Assembly: GCA_017469785.1 (NCBI GenBank)
Contig: JAFUFU010000001.1
Location: 1-64,000 of the forward strand
Reading direction: 5' to 3'
DNA: 64,000 nt
From: Treponema sp.
Lineage (GTDB): Bacteria; Spirochaetota; Spirochaetia; Treponematales; Treponemataceae
The notes under the pieces were generated by a model that was given only the letters and a program-made list of their open reading frames with translations, did not search any database and was not told the DNA's origin. The translations under genes and the position numbers were made by a program. The stretch's first letter is position 1. The number at the start of each line of letters is the position of its first letter. This document shows positions 1-8,900 of this stretch, one piece after another.

Positions 1-2
1 AA

Positions 3-122
3 CTCCTCAATGTTGTCTTCACTGTTCTCAAAAACAATATTGATTACGTTCCTATTTTTCCTCCTGACGTTGACGTCTCAAAACTTGCTGAAAAAGCAAT
101 TAAATCTCTATCACCTAATTGA
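3..122 (+). CDS. C-terminal end of an unidentified protein (partial)
   Basis: An open frame enters from the left edge and ends at a TGA at 120-122, giving 39 residues. The visible part has an ordinary soluble composition, with a Pro-rich stretch followed by a Lys/Ala-rich helix-like tail. The other two plus-strand frames look less protein-like: one stops early and the other is an unbroken hydrophobic run. I do not recognise the family. It could be the end of a host gene or of a mobile-element gene. Confidence 0.45.
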   Translation, partial: LLNVVFTVLKNNIDYVPIFPPDVDVSKLAEKAIKSLSPN

Positions 123-190
123 CATTTCATAGCAGGTCTTTAAAAATAATAATAGTCTTATTATAAAAGCCAGTTTTTTCCTGTAAACAG

Positions 191-221
191 AGAAAACTCA
201 TCGAAATTCAGTGAGTTTTCT
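191..221. repeat. Inverted repeat and first copy of a 12-nt direct repeat
   Basis: AGAAAACTCA (191-200) pairs perfectly with TGAGTTTTCT (212-221) across an 11-nt loop. The right arm with two further bases, AGTGAGTTTTCT (210-221), recurs exactly at 867-878 just after the yoeB gene. The toxin-antitoxin pair is therefore bracketed by a direct repeat. There is no U-tract, so this is not a typical terminator. Confidence 0.5.
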
Positions 222-283
222 AACTAAGATTATGCACGGGAAGAATGAGGGGGGGGGTATGTTGTTTGACCCCCTTATTAAAA

Positions 284-315
284 TTGACAAAAAAGAGACA
301 GTAATAGTACACTGT
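284..315 (+). promoter_or_regulatory. Promoter/operator of the RelB-YoeB pair
   Basis: TTGACA (284-289) and TACACT (308-313) are separated by 18 nt, close to a sigma-70 promoter. An inverted repeat, ACAGT (298-302) and ACTGT (311-315), overlaps the -10 box. It is a plausible autoregulatory operator for the antitoxin-toxin complex, as is usual for RelB-family systems. A GGAGG-type ribosome binding site follows before the ATG at 333. Confidence 0.5.
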
Positions 316-332
316 AGGCGGAGGTAGTAAAA

Positions 333-593
333 ATGACTACAATTTCTGCAAAAATCGAAAATGAAGACAAAAGTCTTTTTGAAAGCATCATAAACTCAAT
401 AGGATTGAATGTTACATCTGCAATTACAGCGTTTGTAAAGGCAACAATCCGAGAAAATGGAATTCCTTTTGCATTAAAAGCTGCCGATGACCCCTATATC
501 TATTCAGAAGAAAACATGAAATACCTTCGGCAAGGAATCGCTCAAATAGAATCAGGAAAAGGCCAGGTCCATGAATTAAAGGAGAAGCTTTAA
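333..593 (+). CDS. relB: RelB/DinJ-family antitoxin
   Basis: An 86-residue protein with the RelB/DinJ ribbon-helix-helix pattern. The N-terminal strand (about residues 1-8) is followed by a helix-turn-helix rich in Ile/Ala and a short 'GIPFAL' segment typical of the family. It would bind and neutralise the YoeB toxin and repress its own promoter. GGCGGAGG lies a few bases upstream of the ATG. The stop codon overlaps the toxin start by one base (TAATG), which implies translational coupling. Acidic and Lys-rich C-terminal residues probably wrap the toxin. Family assignment is firm; the gene symbol is generic. Confidence 0.85.
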   Translation: MTTISAKIENEDKSLFESIINSIGLNVTSAITAFVKATIRENGIPFALKAADDPYIYSEENMKYLRQGIAQIESGKGQVHELKEKL

Positions 594-865
594 TGATAAA
601 AGTTTGGGCTGATGTTGCATGGGATGGTTACTGTCAACTCTTCGAACTCAATCAAAAAAAGTTGATAAAAATGGTGCATGAACTTATAAAAGACATAGAA
701 CGCAATGGTTTTGATAAAGGTCGTGGACAGCCAGAGCCGTTAAAATATGAGCTTACCGGTTATTGGAGTCGAAGAATCGATTCAGCAAATCGGCTAGTCT
801 ATAAAGTGGAGGGTGATAAATTGTATATAGTTCAGTGTGGTACTCATTATCACCAAGAAAAATAA
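593..865 (+). CDS. yoeB: YoeB-family mRNA interferase toxin
   Basis: A 90-residue YoeB/Txe toxin. Family hallmarks visible are the N-terminal 'VWADVAWDGY' strand, the central 'GQPEPLKYELTGYWSRRI' block with the 'NRLVYK' strand, and the C-terminal catalytic 'CGTHYH' with the His-Tyr-His end. YoeB toxins cleave mRNA on the ribosome when freed from their antitoxin. Length matches the family (about 85-90 residues) and nothing is missing, so it is probably functional. It is coupled to the antitoxin through TAATG. A RelB-type antitoxin paired with YoeB, instead of the more common YefM/Phd type, is a known but less usual combination. Confidence 0.9.
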   Translation: MIKVWADVAWDGYCQLFELNQKKLIKMVHELIKDIERNGFDKGRGQPEPLKYELTGYWSRRIDSANRLVYKVEGDKLYIVQCGTHYHQEK

Positions 866-866
866 A

Positions 867-878
867 AGTGAGTTTTCT
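867..878. repeat. Second copy of the 12-nt direct repeat
   Basis: AGTGAGTTTTCT, identical to 210-221, lies two bases after the yoeB stop codon. The pair of copies brackets the RelB-YoeB module. Confidence 0.5.
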
Positions 879-918
879 CTATGGTATTGACACCGGCAGA
901 TGAAGTAAAATAGCTTTT

Positions 919-1332
919 ATGATTGAGATTATCAGTATTGACGACCACGAAATGATTAGCCTGGGGCTTAAAAGTATATTTTCTGAAACTTCGGATATCA
1001 GGGTCTCCGGCTTCTGCATGACAAAAGATGAGGTTGTCGCCTTTGTAGGCACAAAATCTCCCCAAGAATTGAATCAGACGATTGCAATGATCGACATAAA
1101 ACTTGAAAACGAAAGCGGCTTTGACTGTGCCGATTTTCTTATCGGGCGCGGGATAAACTGCCTTATGTATTCTTCTTTTTCAAATGCGGGCTTTATCGTA
1201 AAAACGATGGAACACAAAATCAAGGGCTTTATCTCCAAAAATGCCGCTCAATCAGAAATTCTGGAAGCAATCCGTGCAGTTGCGCGCGGCGAAACCTATA
1301 TCCAGAAAGATTTGATTCCCGACATGATGTAA
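919..1332 (+). CDS. NarL-type response regulator, receiver domain only
   Basis: A 137-residue CheY-like receiver domain. Acidic residues near the N-terminus ('SIDDHE', about 6-11), a phospho-acceptor Asp near residue 59 in 'MIDIK', and a conserved Lys in 'GFISKNA' are present. A TAA at 1330-1332 ends the protein just before the expected LuxR-type DNA-binding domain. That domain continues in the same frame from 1333 onward, so this is one ancestral gene interrupted by a nonsense codon. The likely partner is the NarX-type kinase at 3791-4855. Whether the two halves are made separately, joined by readthrough, or simply dead cannot be told from sequence. Confidence 0.75.
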   Translation: MIEIISIDDHEMISLGLKSIFSETSDIRVSGFCMTKDEVVAFVGTKSPQELNQTIAMIDIKLENESGFDCADFLIGRGINCLMYSSFSNAGFIVKTMEHKIKGFISKNAAQSEILEAIRAVARGETYIQKDLIPDMM

Positions 1333-1344
1333 GTAAGCGGAATC

Positions 1345-1521
1345 ATGGTCACGCTCACCAAAAAAGAGCGCGAGCTTCTGGACTTACTGGGCGAGCATCT
1401 CCCCAACGAACTGATTGCCGAAAAACTGGGCGTCTCCAAGCGCACCGTAGAAAACTATGTTTCCCGCATTTTCGACAAGTTCAACGTAAAGAACCGCTAC
1501 GAGCTGGGCCGGTATTTGTGA
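1345..1521 (+). CDS. LuxR-type HTH, detached C-terminal half of response regulator
   Basis: A 58-residue frame starting at ATG 1345, in phase with the receiver domain upstream. It begins 'LTKKERELL' and contains 'LIAEKLGVSKRTVENYVSRIF', split here as LIAEKLGVS and KRTVENYVSRIF, which is a classic GerE/LuxR helix-turn-helix. It ends 'YELGRYL', as NarL-family regulators commonly do. It could be translated independently, but no good ribosome binding site is visible before ATG 1345. A free DNA-binding domain may act as a constitutive regulator. Otherwise the pair is a pseudogene with one nonsense mutation. Confidence 0.7.
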   Translation: MVTLTKKERELLDLLGEHLPNELIAEKLGVSKRTVENYVSRIFDKFNVKNRYELGRYL

Positions 1522-1577
1522 GGGGGAATTGCCGTTTTTCTGTTTCCGATTGTTAAAAATCATGATATAGTATTCTT

Positions 1578-3143
1578 ATGACTGCAAAACGAAATCTGCC
1601 GATTGGCATTCAGACATTTGAAGAACTCCGTGAAAAAAATTATATCTATATTGATAAGACTTCTTTTATTGATAAGCTGGTAAACTCCGGAAAGCCATAT
1701 TTTCTCAGCCGTCCGCGCAGGTTCGGCAAGTCGCTTTTTTTGTCTACGCTTAAAAGTTATTTTGAAGGCCGCAAGAATTTGTTTGAAGGTCTCGCCATTT
1801 CAAAGACGGAAACGGAGTGGAAAAAATATCCGGTATTTTATTTTGACTTTAATGTTGGTGATTTTACGACGGAAGAAATGTTCCGTGCGTCTCTTGGATT
1901 AAAACTTGATGTTTACGAAAAAATCTATGGTATCAGAAACGAAAAGGCTGTAAGTTTAGCGGACAGGTTTAGCAATCTTCTTCAGCAGGCTCACGAAAAA
2001 ACAGGACTTCAGGCTGTCGTTCTTGTAGATGAATATGATAAGCCGCTTTTAAATGCAGTTGGGAATCAGGAGCTTGTTGATGATTTTAGAAAAATTCTGA
2101 AAACATTTTACGGCGTCTTAAAAGGCGAAGATGCACACATCCAGTTCATTTTCATTACCGGTGTTACCCGCTTTGACAAGGTGAGTATTTTTTCTGATTT
2201 GAATAACCTTAACGACATTTCTTTGAGTAAAAATTACAGCGCAATATGCGGGATAACTCAGGAAGAGCTGGAAACGGATTTTGTCCCGGAAATAGAAAAC
2301 ATGAGCAGTGATAACGGACTTTCCAAAGACCAGTGCCTTGCCAGATTAAAGAAAAACTATGACGGCTATCATTTCTCACAAGATGTGCAGACTGATATTT
2401 ATAACCCTTTCAGCCTGATGAACGCTTTCTATAACAACGATTTTGGAAGCTACTGGTTTGCAACAGGAACGCCAACTTTCCTCACAAAAATGATGCTGAA
2501 CAGTAACTTTGATTATTCAAGTCTTGAAAATGGAATTGAAGTCGGCATGCGCTCTCTCGAAAACTACAGACTTACCTCGACGGAACCACTTCCTATGCTT
2601 TATCAGACAGGATATATAACCATAAAATCCTACGACAGCGAATTCAGAAGTTTTATTCTTGGTGTTCCAAATGAAGAAGTAAAATATGGTCTGTATGAAA
2701 GACTTCTGCCTTTGTATGCTGGTTATGAAGAAAAAACTGATAATATTGAAGTCTTGAACTTTCTGCGTGAGCTTCGTGCCGGAAAAGTAAATGAATTTAT
2801 GGAGCGCATAAACAATATCTTTTCATCAGCTCCAAAACAGACAAACCAAAAGCAATACGAACTGAACTGTCAGGCTTTTATATGGCTGATTTTTAAGCTG
2901 ATGGGCGAGTTTGTTTTATGCGAAGTACAGAACGGTAAGGGCAGAAGCGATGTCGTACTCTGGGAAAAAGAGACAATCTATATTTTTGAATTCAAAATGG
3001 ACGGATCTGCAAAAGAGGCAATAGAGCAGATAAACAGCCAGGATTATCCGATTGCATATCAGAATGATGGCTGCAAAATCGTAAAAATCGGCGTAAATTA
3101 TTCAAGCAAAGAAAAACAGCTTTCAGACTGGATTATAGAATAG
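1578..3143 (+). CDS. AAA-ATPase-like protein with C-terminal PD-(D/E)XK nuclease domain
   Basis: A 521-residue protein of the AAA-ATPase_like (PF09820-type) plus PDDEXK_9 (PF08011-type) architecture, abundant in gut Bacteroidetes and treponemes. The N-terminus has 'IGIQTFEELRE' and 'YIDKTSFI', then a P-loop-like 'RPRRFGKSLFLS' (about 46-57), then a Walker B-like 'VVLVDEYDKPL' (about 150-160). The last 100 residues carry a nuclease-like fold with 'GRSDVVL' and 'IFEFKMDG', the D...ExK signature. Length is normal for the family. Biological role is unknown; mobile-element or defence roles have been suggested. The last 21 bases overlap the convergent gene at 3123-3743. The start is the first ATG in frame. 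Confidence 0.85.
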   Translation: MTAKRNLPIGIQTFEELREKNYIYIDKTSFIDKLVNSGKPYFLSRPRRFGKSLFLSTLKSYFEGRKNLFEGLAISKTETEWKKYPVFYFDFNVGDFTTEEMFRASLGLKLDVYEKIYGIRNEKAVSLADRFSNLLQQAHEKTGLQAVVLVDEYDKPLLNAVGNQELVDDFRKILKTFYGVLKGEDAHIQFIFITGVTRFDKVSIFSDLNNLNDISLSKNYSAICGITQEELETDFVPEIENMSSDNGLSKDQCLARLKKNYDGYHFSQDVQTDIYNPFSLMNAFYNNDFGSYWFATGTPTFLTKMMLNSNFDYSSLENGIEVGMRSLENYRLTSTEPLPMLYQTGYITIKSYDSEFRSFILGVPNEEVKYGLYERLLPLYAGYEEKTDNIEVLNFLRELRAGKVNEFMERINNIFSSAPKQTNQKQYELNCQAFIWLIFKLMGEFVLCEVQNGKGRSDVVLWEKETIYIFEFKMDGSAKEAIEQINSQDYPIAYQNDGCKIVKIGVNYSSKEKQLSDWIIE

Positions 3144-3743
3144 CTTTTGCACCCTCTCCCCCAGCCAGTACACTCCCCAGGCGGCGAAGGTGCAGATAAA
3201 GCGGTCGGCAATGTTTACCGGAATGCGGACTGCAATCTGCAGAAGGAGTTTTGAATGGAATTTGTTATCCCATAAGAAGGTAAGAAAATCTGTCTGGCTG
3301 CTGGCGGCCTTGTAGGCTTCTATGTTGTTTAAAATGTAGCCTATAATTCCGCCCGAAATGCTCATTACCAGGCAGAGGACAAGGCTCAGAATAATCAGCT
3401 TTATAAAAAGTGCCAGGCTTGAGTCTGTTTTTTTGATAAACCATATTTTAAAATATCCGGCAGTCAGGGCTGCAAGAAAATGGCAGAGCATAAACCAGTG
3501 GCCCAGCTCTAAAGTTCTGTTTAAGCAAAAATCAATCAGATGATAGAAAAAGCCTGCAAGAACTCCCCACCAGGGGCCGGCAAGAAAACTCAAGCCCATA
3601 ATAAAAATTGTGTCACAAAAAAGCGGCAGATGGTTTACCCAGGCTACAAAATCACAGATGATATAATCTAAAAAGCCGCAGAGAATGCTGAGGACAAAAA
3701 ATAAAACTCTCTTCCGATTTGAAAAATCAAATGGAAAACTCAT
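3123..3743 (-). CDS. Small polytopic membrane protein, ECF S-component-like
   Basis: A 206-residue protein with about five to six hydrophobic segments and few charged residues between them. The 'FIMGLSFLAGPWWGVLAGFFYHLIDF' region, cited here as GLSFLAGPWWG, resembles the Gly-rich first half of ECF-type vitamin transporter S-components or signalling membrane domains. No catalytic motif is visible. The start at 3743 is only about 20 nt from the opposing kinase ORF, so the two genes are divergently transcribed from a very compact region. Substrate is not predictable. A sensory membrane partner of the adjacent kinase is an alternative reading. Confidence 0.55.
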   Translation of the reverse strand: MSFPFDFSNRKRVLFFVLSILCGFLDYIICDFVAWVNHLPLFCDTIFIMGLSFLAGPWWGVLAGFFYHLIDFCLNRTLELGHWFMLCHFLAALTAGYFKIWFIKKTDSSLALFIKLIILSLVLCLVMSISGGIIGYILNNIEAYKAASSQTDFLTFLWDNKFHSKLLLQIAVRIPVNIADRFICTFAAWGVYWLGERVQKLFYNPV

Positions 3744-3790
3744 AGTGAGAATATACCATATTTATGGAAGAATGTGTTATATTTTTAGTG

Positions 3791-4855
3791 ATGAAAAAGA
3801 TTTTGGCGTTTGTAATATCTGGATTTTTATGTTTTTCTGGCTTTTGTCATAAGGCCCAGAAACAGACAGAAAAACTTATGTACGAAGCTATTACTCAAAA
3901 GTGGCTGGAATGGGAGGCGGCAGGGGAGGAGGATGCCCAGAGCAGGCTTGAAGAACTTGCGGTTGAAATAAAGAAGGCCCAGCCCTCTGATACTATAATT
4001 TATTATTTTCCGGAAGCAAAGGTTATTTATGAAAATCTGCTTAGCGGAATCATAAAGGGTGATAAGCAGAAAATTGCAGAAAATGTCGGCCGCTGGGAAA
4101 TCCTTCAGAAAAATCTTGTAAGCTTTCAGCTTGAACAGCTTTATTATTCCTACAGGATTTTGATTCTGGTAATTATTCTGGCGCTTGGTATGTCGCTTGT
4201 CTTTTTAATTCTCTATCTTGTAACTTACAGGCGCCGCAAGGAAAACCTTATCTATACTGCCCAGGTGATTAAAACTCAGGAAGCCGAGCGGGAGCGTATT
4301 TCCAATGAGCTTCACGATACTGTTTGCCAGGATTTGCGGGTACTGCAGTTCCGTCTTGAAGATGAAGAATCCGTAAATCTCTGTAAGAAGATTGCAGGCG
4401 ATGTCCGTAACTCCTGCTATGCCCTAACTCCGACAGACTTGAACGAAGGTCTTTTTGAAGCCCTTGTTTCCCTCTGTGGAGTCTTAAAAAAGCAGAGCGG
4501 ACTTGAAATTATTCTTTGCATTCAGGATGAAGTAAAAAACAATCAGGACTTTAAGAGTTTTCCAAAAGAAAAGAATCTGAATATTTACCGCATTGTGCAG
4601 GAAATCCTTTCAAATTCCATAAAACATTCCGGCGCCGAAAAAATAAGTCTGCTGGTCAGAACCTTTGATGAAAAGAATTTCAAAATTATAATTTCAGACG
4701 GCGGAAAAGGCTTCGACTTAAAAAGCGCCCTCAAGACGAAAAATCACTTCGGCCTTAAAAACATCCAGAGCCGTGTCAAAAGCCTGGGCGGTCAGGTAAA
4801 CTTCTTTACTGAAGAAGGCGAAGGCACACAGGTTTCGGTTACTGTGCCCTATTAA
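3791..4855 (+). CDS. NarX/DegS-type sensor histidine kinase
   Basis: About 354 residues from ATG 3791, chosen over ATG 3764 because it gives a clean signal-like N-terminus ('MKKILAFVISGF'). A short extracytoplasmic region follows, then one strong membrane segment near residues 120-145. A HisKA_3 dimerisation domain carries 'RERISNELHDTVCQDL' with phospho-acceptor His near residue 175. A HATPase_c domain has 'EILSNSIKHS' (N box), 'ISDGGKGFD' and 'HFGLKNIQSRV'. It should phosphorylate a NarL-type regulator; the split regulator at 919-1521 is the nearest candidate. Signal sensed is unknown. Confidence 0.85.
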   Translation: MKKILAFVISGFLCFSGFCHKAQKQTEKLMYEAITQKWLEWEAAGEEDAQSRLEELAVEIKKAQPSDTIIYYFPEAKVIYENLLSGIIKGDKQKIAENVGRWEILQKNLVSFQLEQLYYSYRILILVIILALGMSLVFLILYLVTYRRRKENLIYTAQVIKTQEAERERISNELHDTVCQDLRVLQFRLEDEESVNLCKKIAGDVRNSCYALTPTDLNEGLFEALVSLCGVLKKQSGLEIILCIQDEVKNNQDFKSFPKEKNLNIYRIVQEILSNSIKHSGAEKISLLVRTFDEKNFKIIISDGGKGFDLKSALKTKNHFGLKNIQSRVKSLGGQVNFFTEEGEGTQVSVTVPY

Positions 4856-4944
4856 TTTTTCTCCAGACAGATTCGTTTACGGCCCAGGTATTGGGAGCAA
4901 GCTCTGCAAGGAAGCAGAAAAGAACTGCGACTTATCGCTCTCTT

Positions 4945-5880
4945 TCAGAATAAAAACAGCTGTTGATCGCGGAAACTTTTTTGTTTTGCTGGGTGAAATT
5001 TGTCGCTTTCTTTTGACTCGCCCAAGAGGAAGCTTGATTGCGGATTATGGCGGGCGTAATTTTTTTCCACAAGTTTTGAGTCATAGTTTGCATAGCAGTA
5101 TTTGCAGAGATGTGGGCAGGAATTGTAGGCTCCGATGTCGTTTGTGGGAAGGCAGAGGCAGTGCTTTCTTAGGGCGGAAGTTCCGGTTTTTTGAATCAAG
5201 TGAGTGCCGCTGGCTTTTTCAATGATTTCCCGGCTCACACATGCGCCAGGCTCAACTCCGCAGGCAGTCAAATCGACTTTTTCGGCGCAGGACTCAATCT
5301 TGATTCCGTTTTCAAATCCGATTCGTGAAAGCGAAGATGCCAGAAATTTCTGGTCGGACTCGGAAACTTCTTTTACGCCGGGGAAATTTTTCTTGGTCTT
5401 TTCGTAAAGGTCGATAAAGCTGATGATGCAGCGGTCACTGTAACCGCGCAGTTTTTCTGCCATCTGACGAAAGGCTTTTATATGGAAGGAAACAGAATAT
5501 TTTGAATCGACAAAAATCGGGTCGTATCGCCAGCAGACTCTTTCTTTTCCAAGTGCGCGGCTCAATTCAATGAAAGAATCCAGAACTTCGCTTTTTGGCG
5601 GAACATTGGCCTCAACATCCTTTTCGTAGGGCGTAATCGTCACGAAAAAATACAGGCCAAGCCCGAAGGATTTCAGCTCATCGAGGTGGGGCAGCATAGG
5701 CGCGGGATTTTTCGTGCAAAAAACGATGCAGTCCACGACATCTTTTGTGAGTTTGTAGCGCGCGACTTGCTCCCCATAGTAGGGATTCCGCACATCCACA
5801 AAGCCAGCGCGGATTCGGTTCATGAACCACTCTGAGTAAAAGGCAGGAATGTCTGTTCGTCCGCTCGCAAAAATCAGCAT
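4945..5880 (-). CDS. DUF1848 family protein, radical-SAM-like
   Basis: A 311-residue protein from ATG at 5880. The longer frame to 5922 adds 14 residues that are not family-like. DUF1848 hallmarks are the N-terminal 'SGRTDIPAFYSEWF', the 'CIVFCTKNPAPM' segment, and the Cys-rich C-terminus 'CLCLPTNDIGAYNSCPHLCKYCYA' (cited as C-x-C...CPHLCKYCYA). Those cysteines may ligate an iron-sulphur cluster as in DNA photolyase- or radical-SAM-related enzymes. The function of the family is not established. A TATAAT sequence ends about 6 nt before the ATG, so the mRNA may be nearly leaderless. The protein is complete. Confidence 0.8.
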   Translation of the reverse strand: MLIFASGRTDIPAFYSEWFMNRIRAGFVDVRNPYYGEQVARYKLTKDVVDCIVFCTKNPAPMLPHLDELKSFGLGLYFFVTITPYEKDVEANVPPKSEVLDSFIELSRALGKERVCWRYDPIFVDSKYSVSFHIKAFRQMAEKLRGYSDRCIISFIDLYEKTKKNFPGVKEVSESDQKFLASSLSRIGFENGIKIESCAEKVDLTACGVEPGACVSREIIEKASGTHLIQKTGTSALRKHCLCLPTNDIGAYNSCPHLCKYCYANYDSKLVEKNYARHNPQSSFLLGESKESDKFHPAKQKSFRDQQLFLF

Positions 5881-5907
5881 GAGGGTATTATAGCAGAAAA
5901 TCACTTT

Positions 5908-5966
5908 CACGGAACAGGTCAAAGATTCCGTCCTTGCGACCTGAAATCATTTTGACCTGTTCCGTG
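5908..5966. repeat. Perfect 16-bp inverted repeat, 27-nt loop
   Basis: CACGGAACAGGTCAAA (5908-5923) pairs without mismatch with TTTGACCTGTTCCGTG (5951-5966). It sits between the end of the phosphorylase gene and the start of the DUF1848 gene, both on the minus strand. There is no U-tract after either arm, so it is not a standard intrinsic terminator. It could be an mRNA 3'-end stabiliser, a protein-binding site, or a dispersed genomic palindrome. Confidence 0.6.
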
Positions 5967-5978
5967 TGCGAATCCTGC

Positions 5979-8900
5979 TTATACCAGCACGTTTACCGTG
6001 ATTGAGTTGATTCCGCCGTCACGGGCAAAGAGCAGTCTTGTTTCTGATTCGGTCAGCTCGTTTCCGATATGCTCTGTGAAAGAGCCGTCTGCAAGGCCGA
6101 TTTTTATTGAGGCAGCTTTTGCTCGTATGTATGTGATTGGAACCGCACACCAAGTGAAGAAAAGCTTTCCCTGGTCTTTTCCTGAAGAGAAAAATTCTGA
6201 TTCATTGAGAATCTGCGGCTCGAAATGTGCTTTTCCGTTCGTGATTCCGATTCCAAGTTCTCCCCAGCGTGTCAGAACTTCTTCCTTTACCTGGCCGGTC
6301 ATTCCCGGTTGCTTTGCGCCCTTTCCGCTTGGCGTGTGCGAATAAGGATCAGAAGGGAATGCGCCGTATAATTCAGGAGTTTTGTTGAAGCTCAGGCCTC
6401 GGCGGACATCGTAGTAGGCTTTTTTGAGAGCCAGTGCGTTTTTGTCGCCGTTTTCATATGCTTCGAGTGTGTGTTCCTGAACGGCCAGCAGAAGTTTTGA
6501 TACCATGTGCCAGTAAATGCTTCCCAGTCCTTCGTAGGCATAGAAAGTTCCGCTTCGTCCTGTGAAATTCTGGTGGTTGAAAGTCTCTTCATAGAGGACA
6601 TGCAGGGCTTTGAGCTCTACTTCATTAGGGCGGACTGATTCAGGAAGGTTTTTGACTTCGCTTTCCATGATTCGTGCGTTGTGGAATTCTGCGTTGAAAT
6701 GGTAGAATCCCTTGCAGTCTTTTTCGAGGATGGCGTTTCCTGTGCGCTGGATAAGGGGTGCGAGGTCGGCGACTTTTGCTCCCGGAATATTATTTTTTTC
6801 CGTGAAGGCAGAAAGATTTTTGTTCGGATAGAGGATGTATGATTCCTGCCGGCTTTCAAAGAGAGGGCTTTTCTTGAGAGCGTCAAGGACTTCAAGAGTT
6901 TCGGCAGAGTCAAGCAATCCCGCGGATAGAATGGCGACCTGACCTTCGAGCATTTCCTGCAACCGGACGATTTTCATGCCTGAATCGCTTGCAATCATCG
7001 TGTTATATGTGTGGTAGAGACCATCCGCCCGTTTGTTTGCCCGGATGCTGTCCATGACCATCGCCAGCATTGCTTTCAATGATGAGACGATTTCTGTTGC
7101 CTGAATTTCGACTTTTCCTGCTGAATAACCGTTTTTGTACAGTTCGTTGCGCTCGGTTTCAAAAATGATACCGGCCTTGTCGGTGAATGCCTTTCGCTCT
7201 GCATCGTCATCTATGGCCTTCTTGAATTCTGTGGTTTTGTAGAGTTCAGTGAGGGCGGTAAAGCAGTCATACAGGGCTTTCGGCAGGGAGAATGACTTGA
7301 TTTCGGTCTTTGAGTAGATATCAATGAGGAAACTGAGCATTCTGTGAAGGTAGCACAGCGTTACTACGGAGAGTCCCCAGCCTGCGAGGGCATTGTTCGC
7401 ATCATTCCATTCCGGACGCTGGGTGTTCATCCAGATTCCGCCCCCTGGTACGAGATTCGCTGTTTTTGCAATGACGATTTGCAGCAGCTTTGCCGTGAAG
7501 GAGACGAGAGCGGGCTGTTTCCCATCCATGACGAGCTTTGCGTCGCTTCCGTATGATTTGCTGTTATTGATGAGGGTGTCACTCAGGGCCTTATCAAAGG
7601 TGATTGACGAGTGCGGGGATTCAAGAATCTCTTTGTAAGATTTCAGGCGGTAAGGAATATTTGCGCTTGTGTACAGGCAGTCGTTCAGGCTCTTTTTGAA
7701 TGATTCTGAATCTGTTTTGTTCCACAGCTCGAGGAATTTCTGGAGGTAAATCACCTGATGGTCTCCCCAGTAGCCATACTGGGCCCAGGGATTTTCAGGT
7801 TCAGGACATTCCCAGTCAACGCCAGCGCGGGAAATCCTGTAGGGGTTAAAGCCATCGACAGTCATTGCGTTGAGGAATTTTGCCGTCATGTTCGGGATGT
7901 ATGACGGATAACTCATCGCAAGCGCTTCCCAGTTCTGGAAAATGTCGCGCCAGTTGCCTTCGTAGTTCAGAATCGGATTTTTGTTTTCGTCGAGGAGCCG
8001 GATGTTGAAGCGGTTCCACGGGCGGCTCGGGTCTCCGTGACGGCGGCTGAAAATAATCGGCATGTATTCAAGGGCAAGCCGGATAAGCTGCGGGTCTTTC
8101 GTGGCCTTGAACTGTTCCGTGATGAAGATTTTTGTGAGGGAATTCTTGTCAGCGTTTTCGCCCAGAGCCTGTTTTGCCTCTTCGTATTTTGCTGCGTTTC
8201 GGCTCTTGATGAAACTGAGCAAATCGGGAGCGTTGATTTTTCCGTTGTCGGCGAAGAAACCTCCGCGCATGATGTTGAACATGACGTTAGCCTGATGATG
8301 GACGGAAGTCATCTGTTCAGCGGTGCGCTGGATTCCGTCGGTTTCATTGAGGTACTGCTTCATGAGTTTTTCGCCGGCTTCGATGTCGTCGATGAGCTTG
8401 TCGCGGGCTTCACTTCGGTCGGCGATGACTGTCTTGAGGACTGCGATGCGGCTTGCAGACAGCGATGTGTCGAAAACCTGTTCCCAACACTGGCTTGATT
8501 TAGGAACAAGGGTGAGGCTTCGGGCAACGAAGCATGACGGGCGCTCTCCCTTGATTACTTCCGCCGGGACGAGTTTACTTATGTCTCCCTGGGCTTCAAA
8601 GAATTCCTGAGGGGCGGTCGGTGAAAGGAGAACCGGCTCTTCGGTGGTGAACCAGCTTACGTTTGCCAGAAGTCCTTCGCTTGGCTCTGCCTTATCCGTT
8701 ACGACTGACGAAAGCGAGAAGAGAGCGATATTTGCGCTTTTGTCCAAATCGGTTTTTTTGTATGCGTCGAGCAGCACGGAATTGTTGTTCTGGAAATTTG
8801 CGTCCGTGCAGGCCGGCATGATGTTGCGGCATCCATCGAGGACAGAGAGCTGAAGTGGCTTGTCGCTGAGGTTTTCGATATGGGCGAGGCGGACAAGGCC

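Noticed and set aside
8037..8498. 153-residue plus-strand open frame opposite the phosphorylase gene
   Set aside because: It is antisense to conserved barrel sequence, has no ribosome binding site, and its composition is that of a shadow frame. Similar shadows at 22825-23406, 32251-32943 and 35463-36233 were dropped for the same reason.
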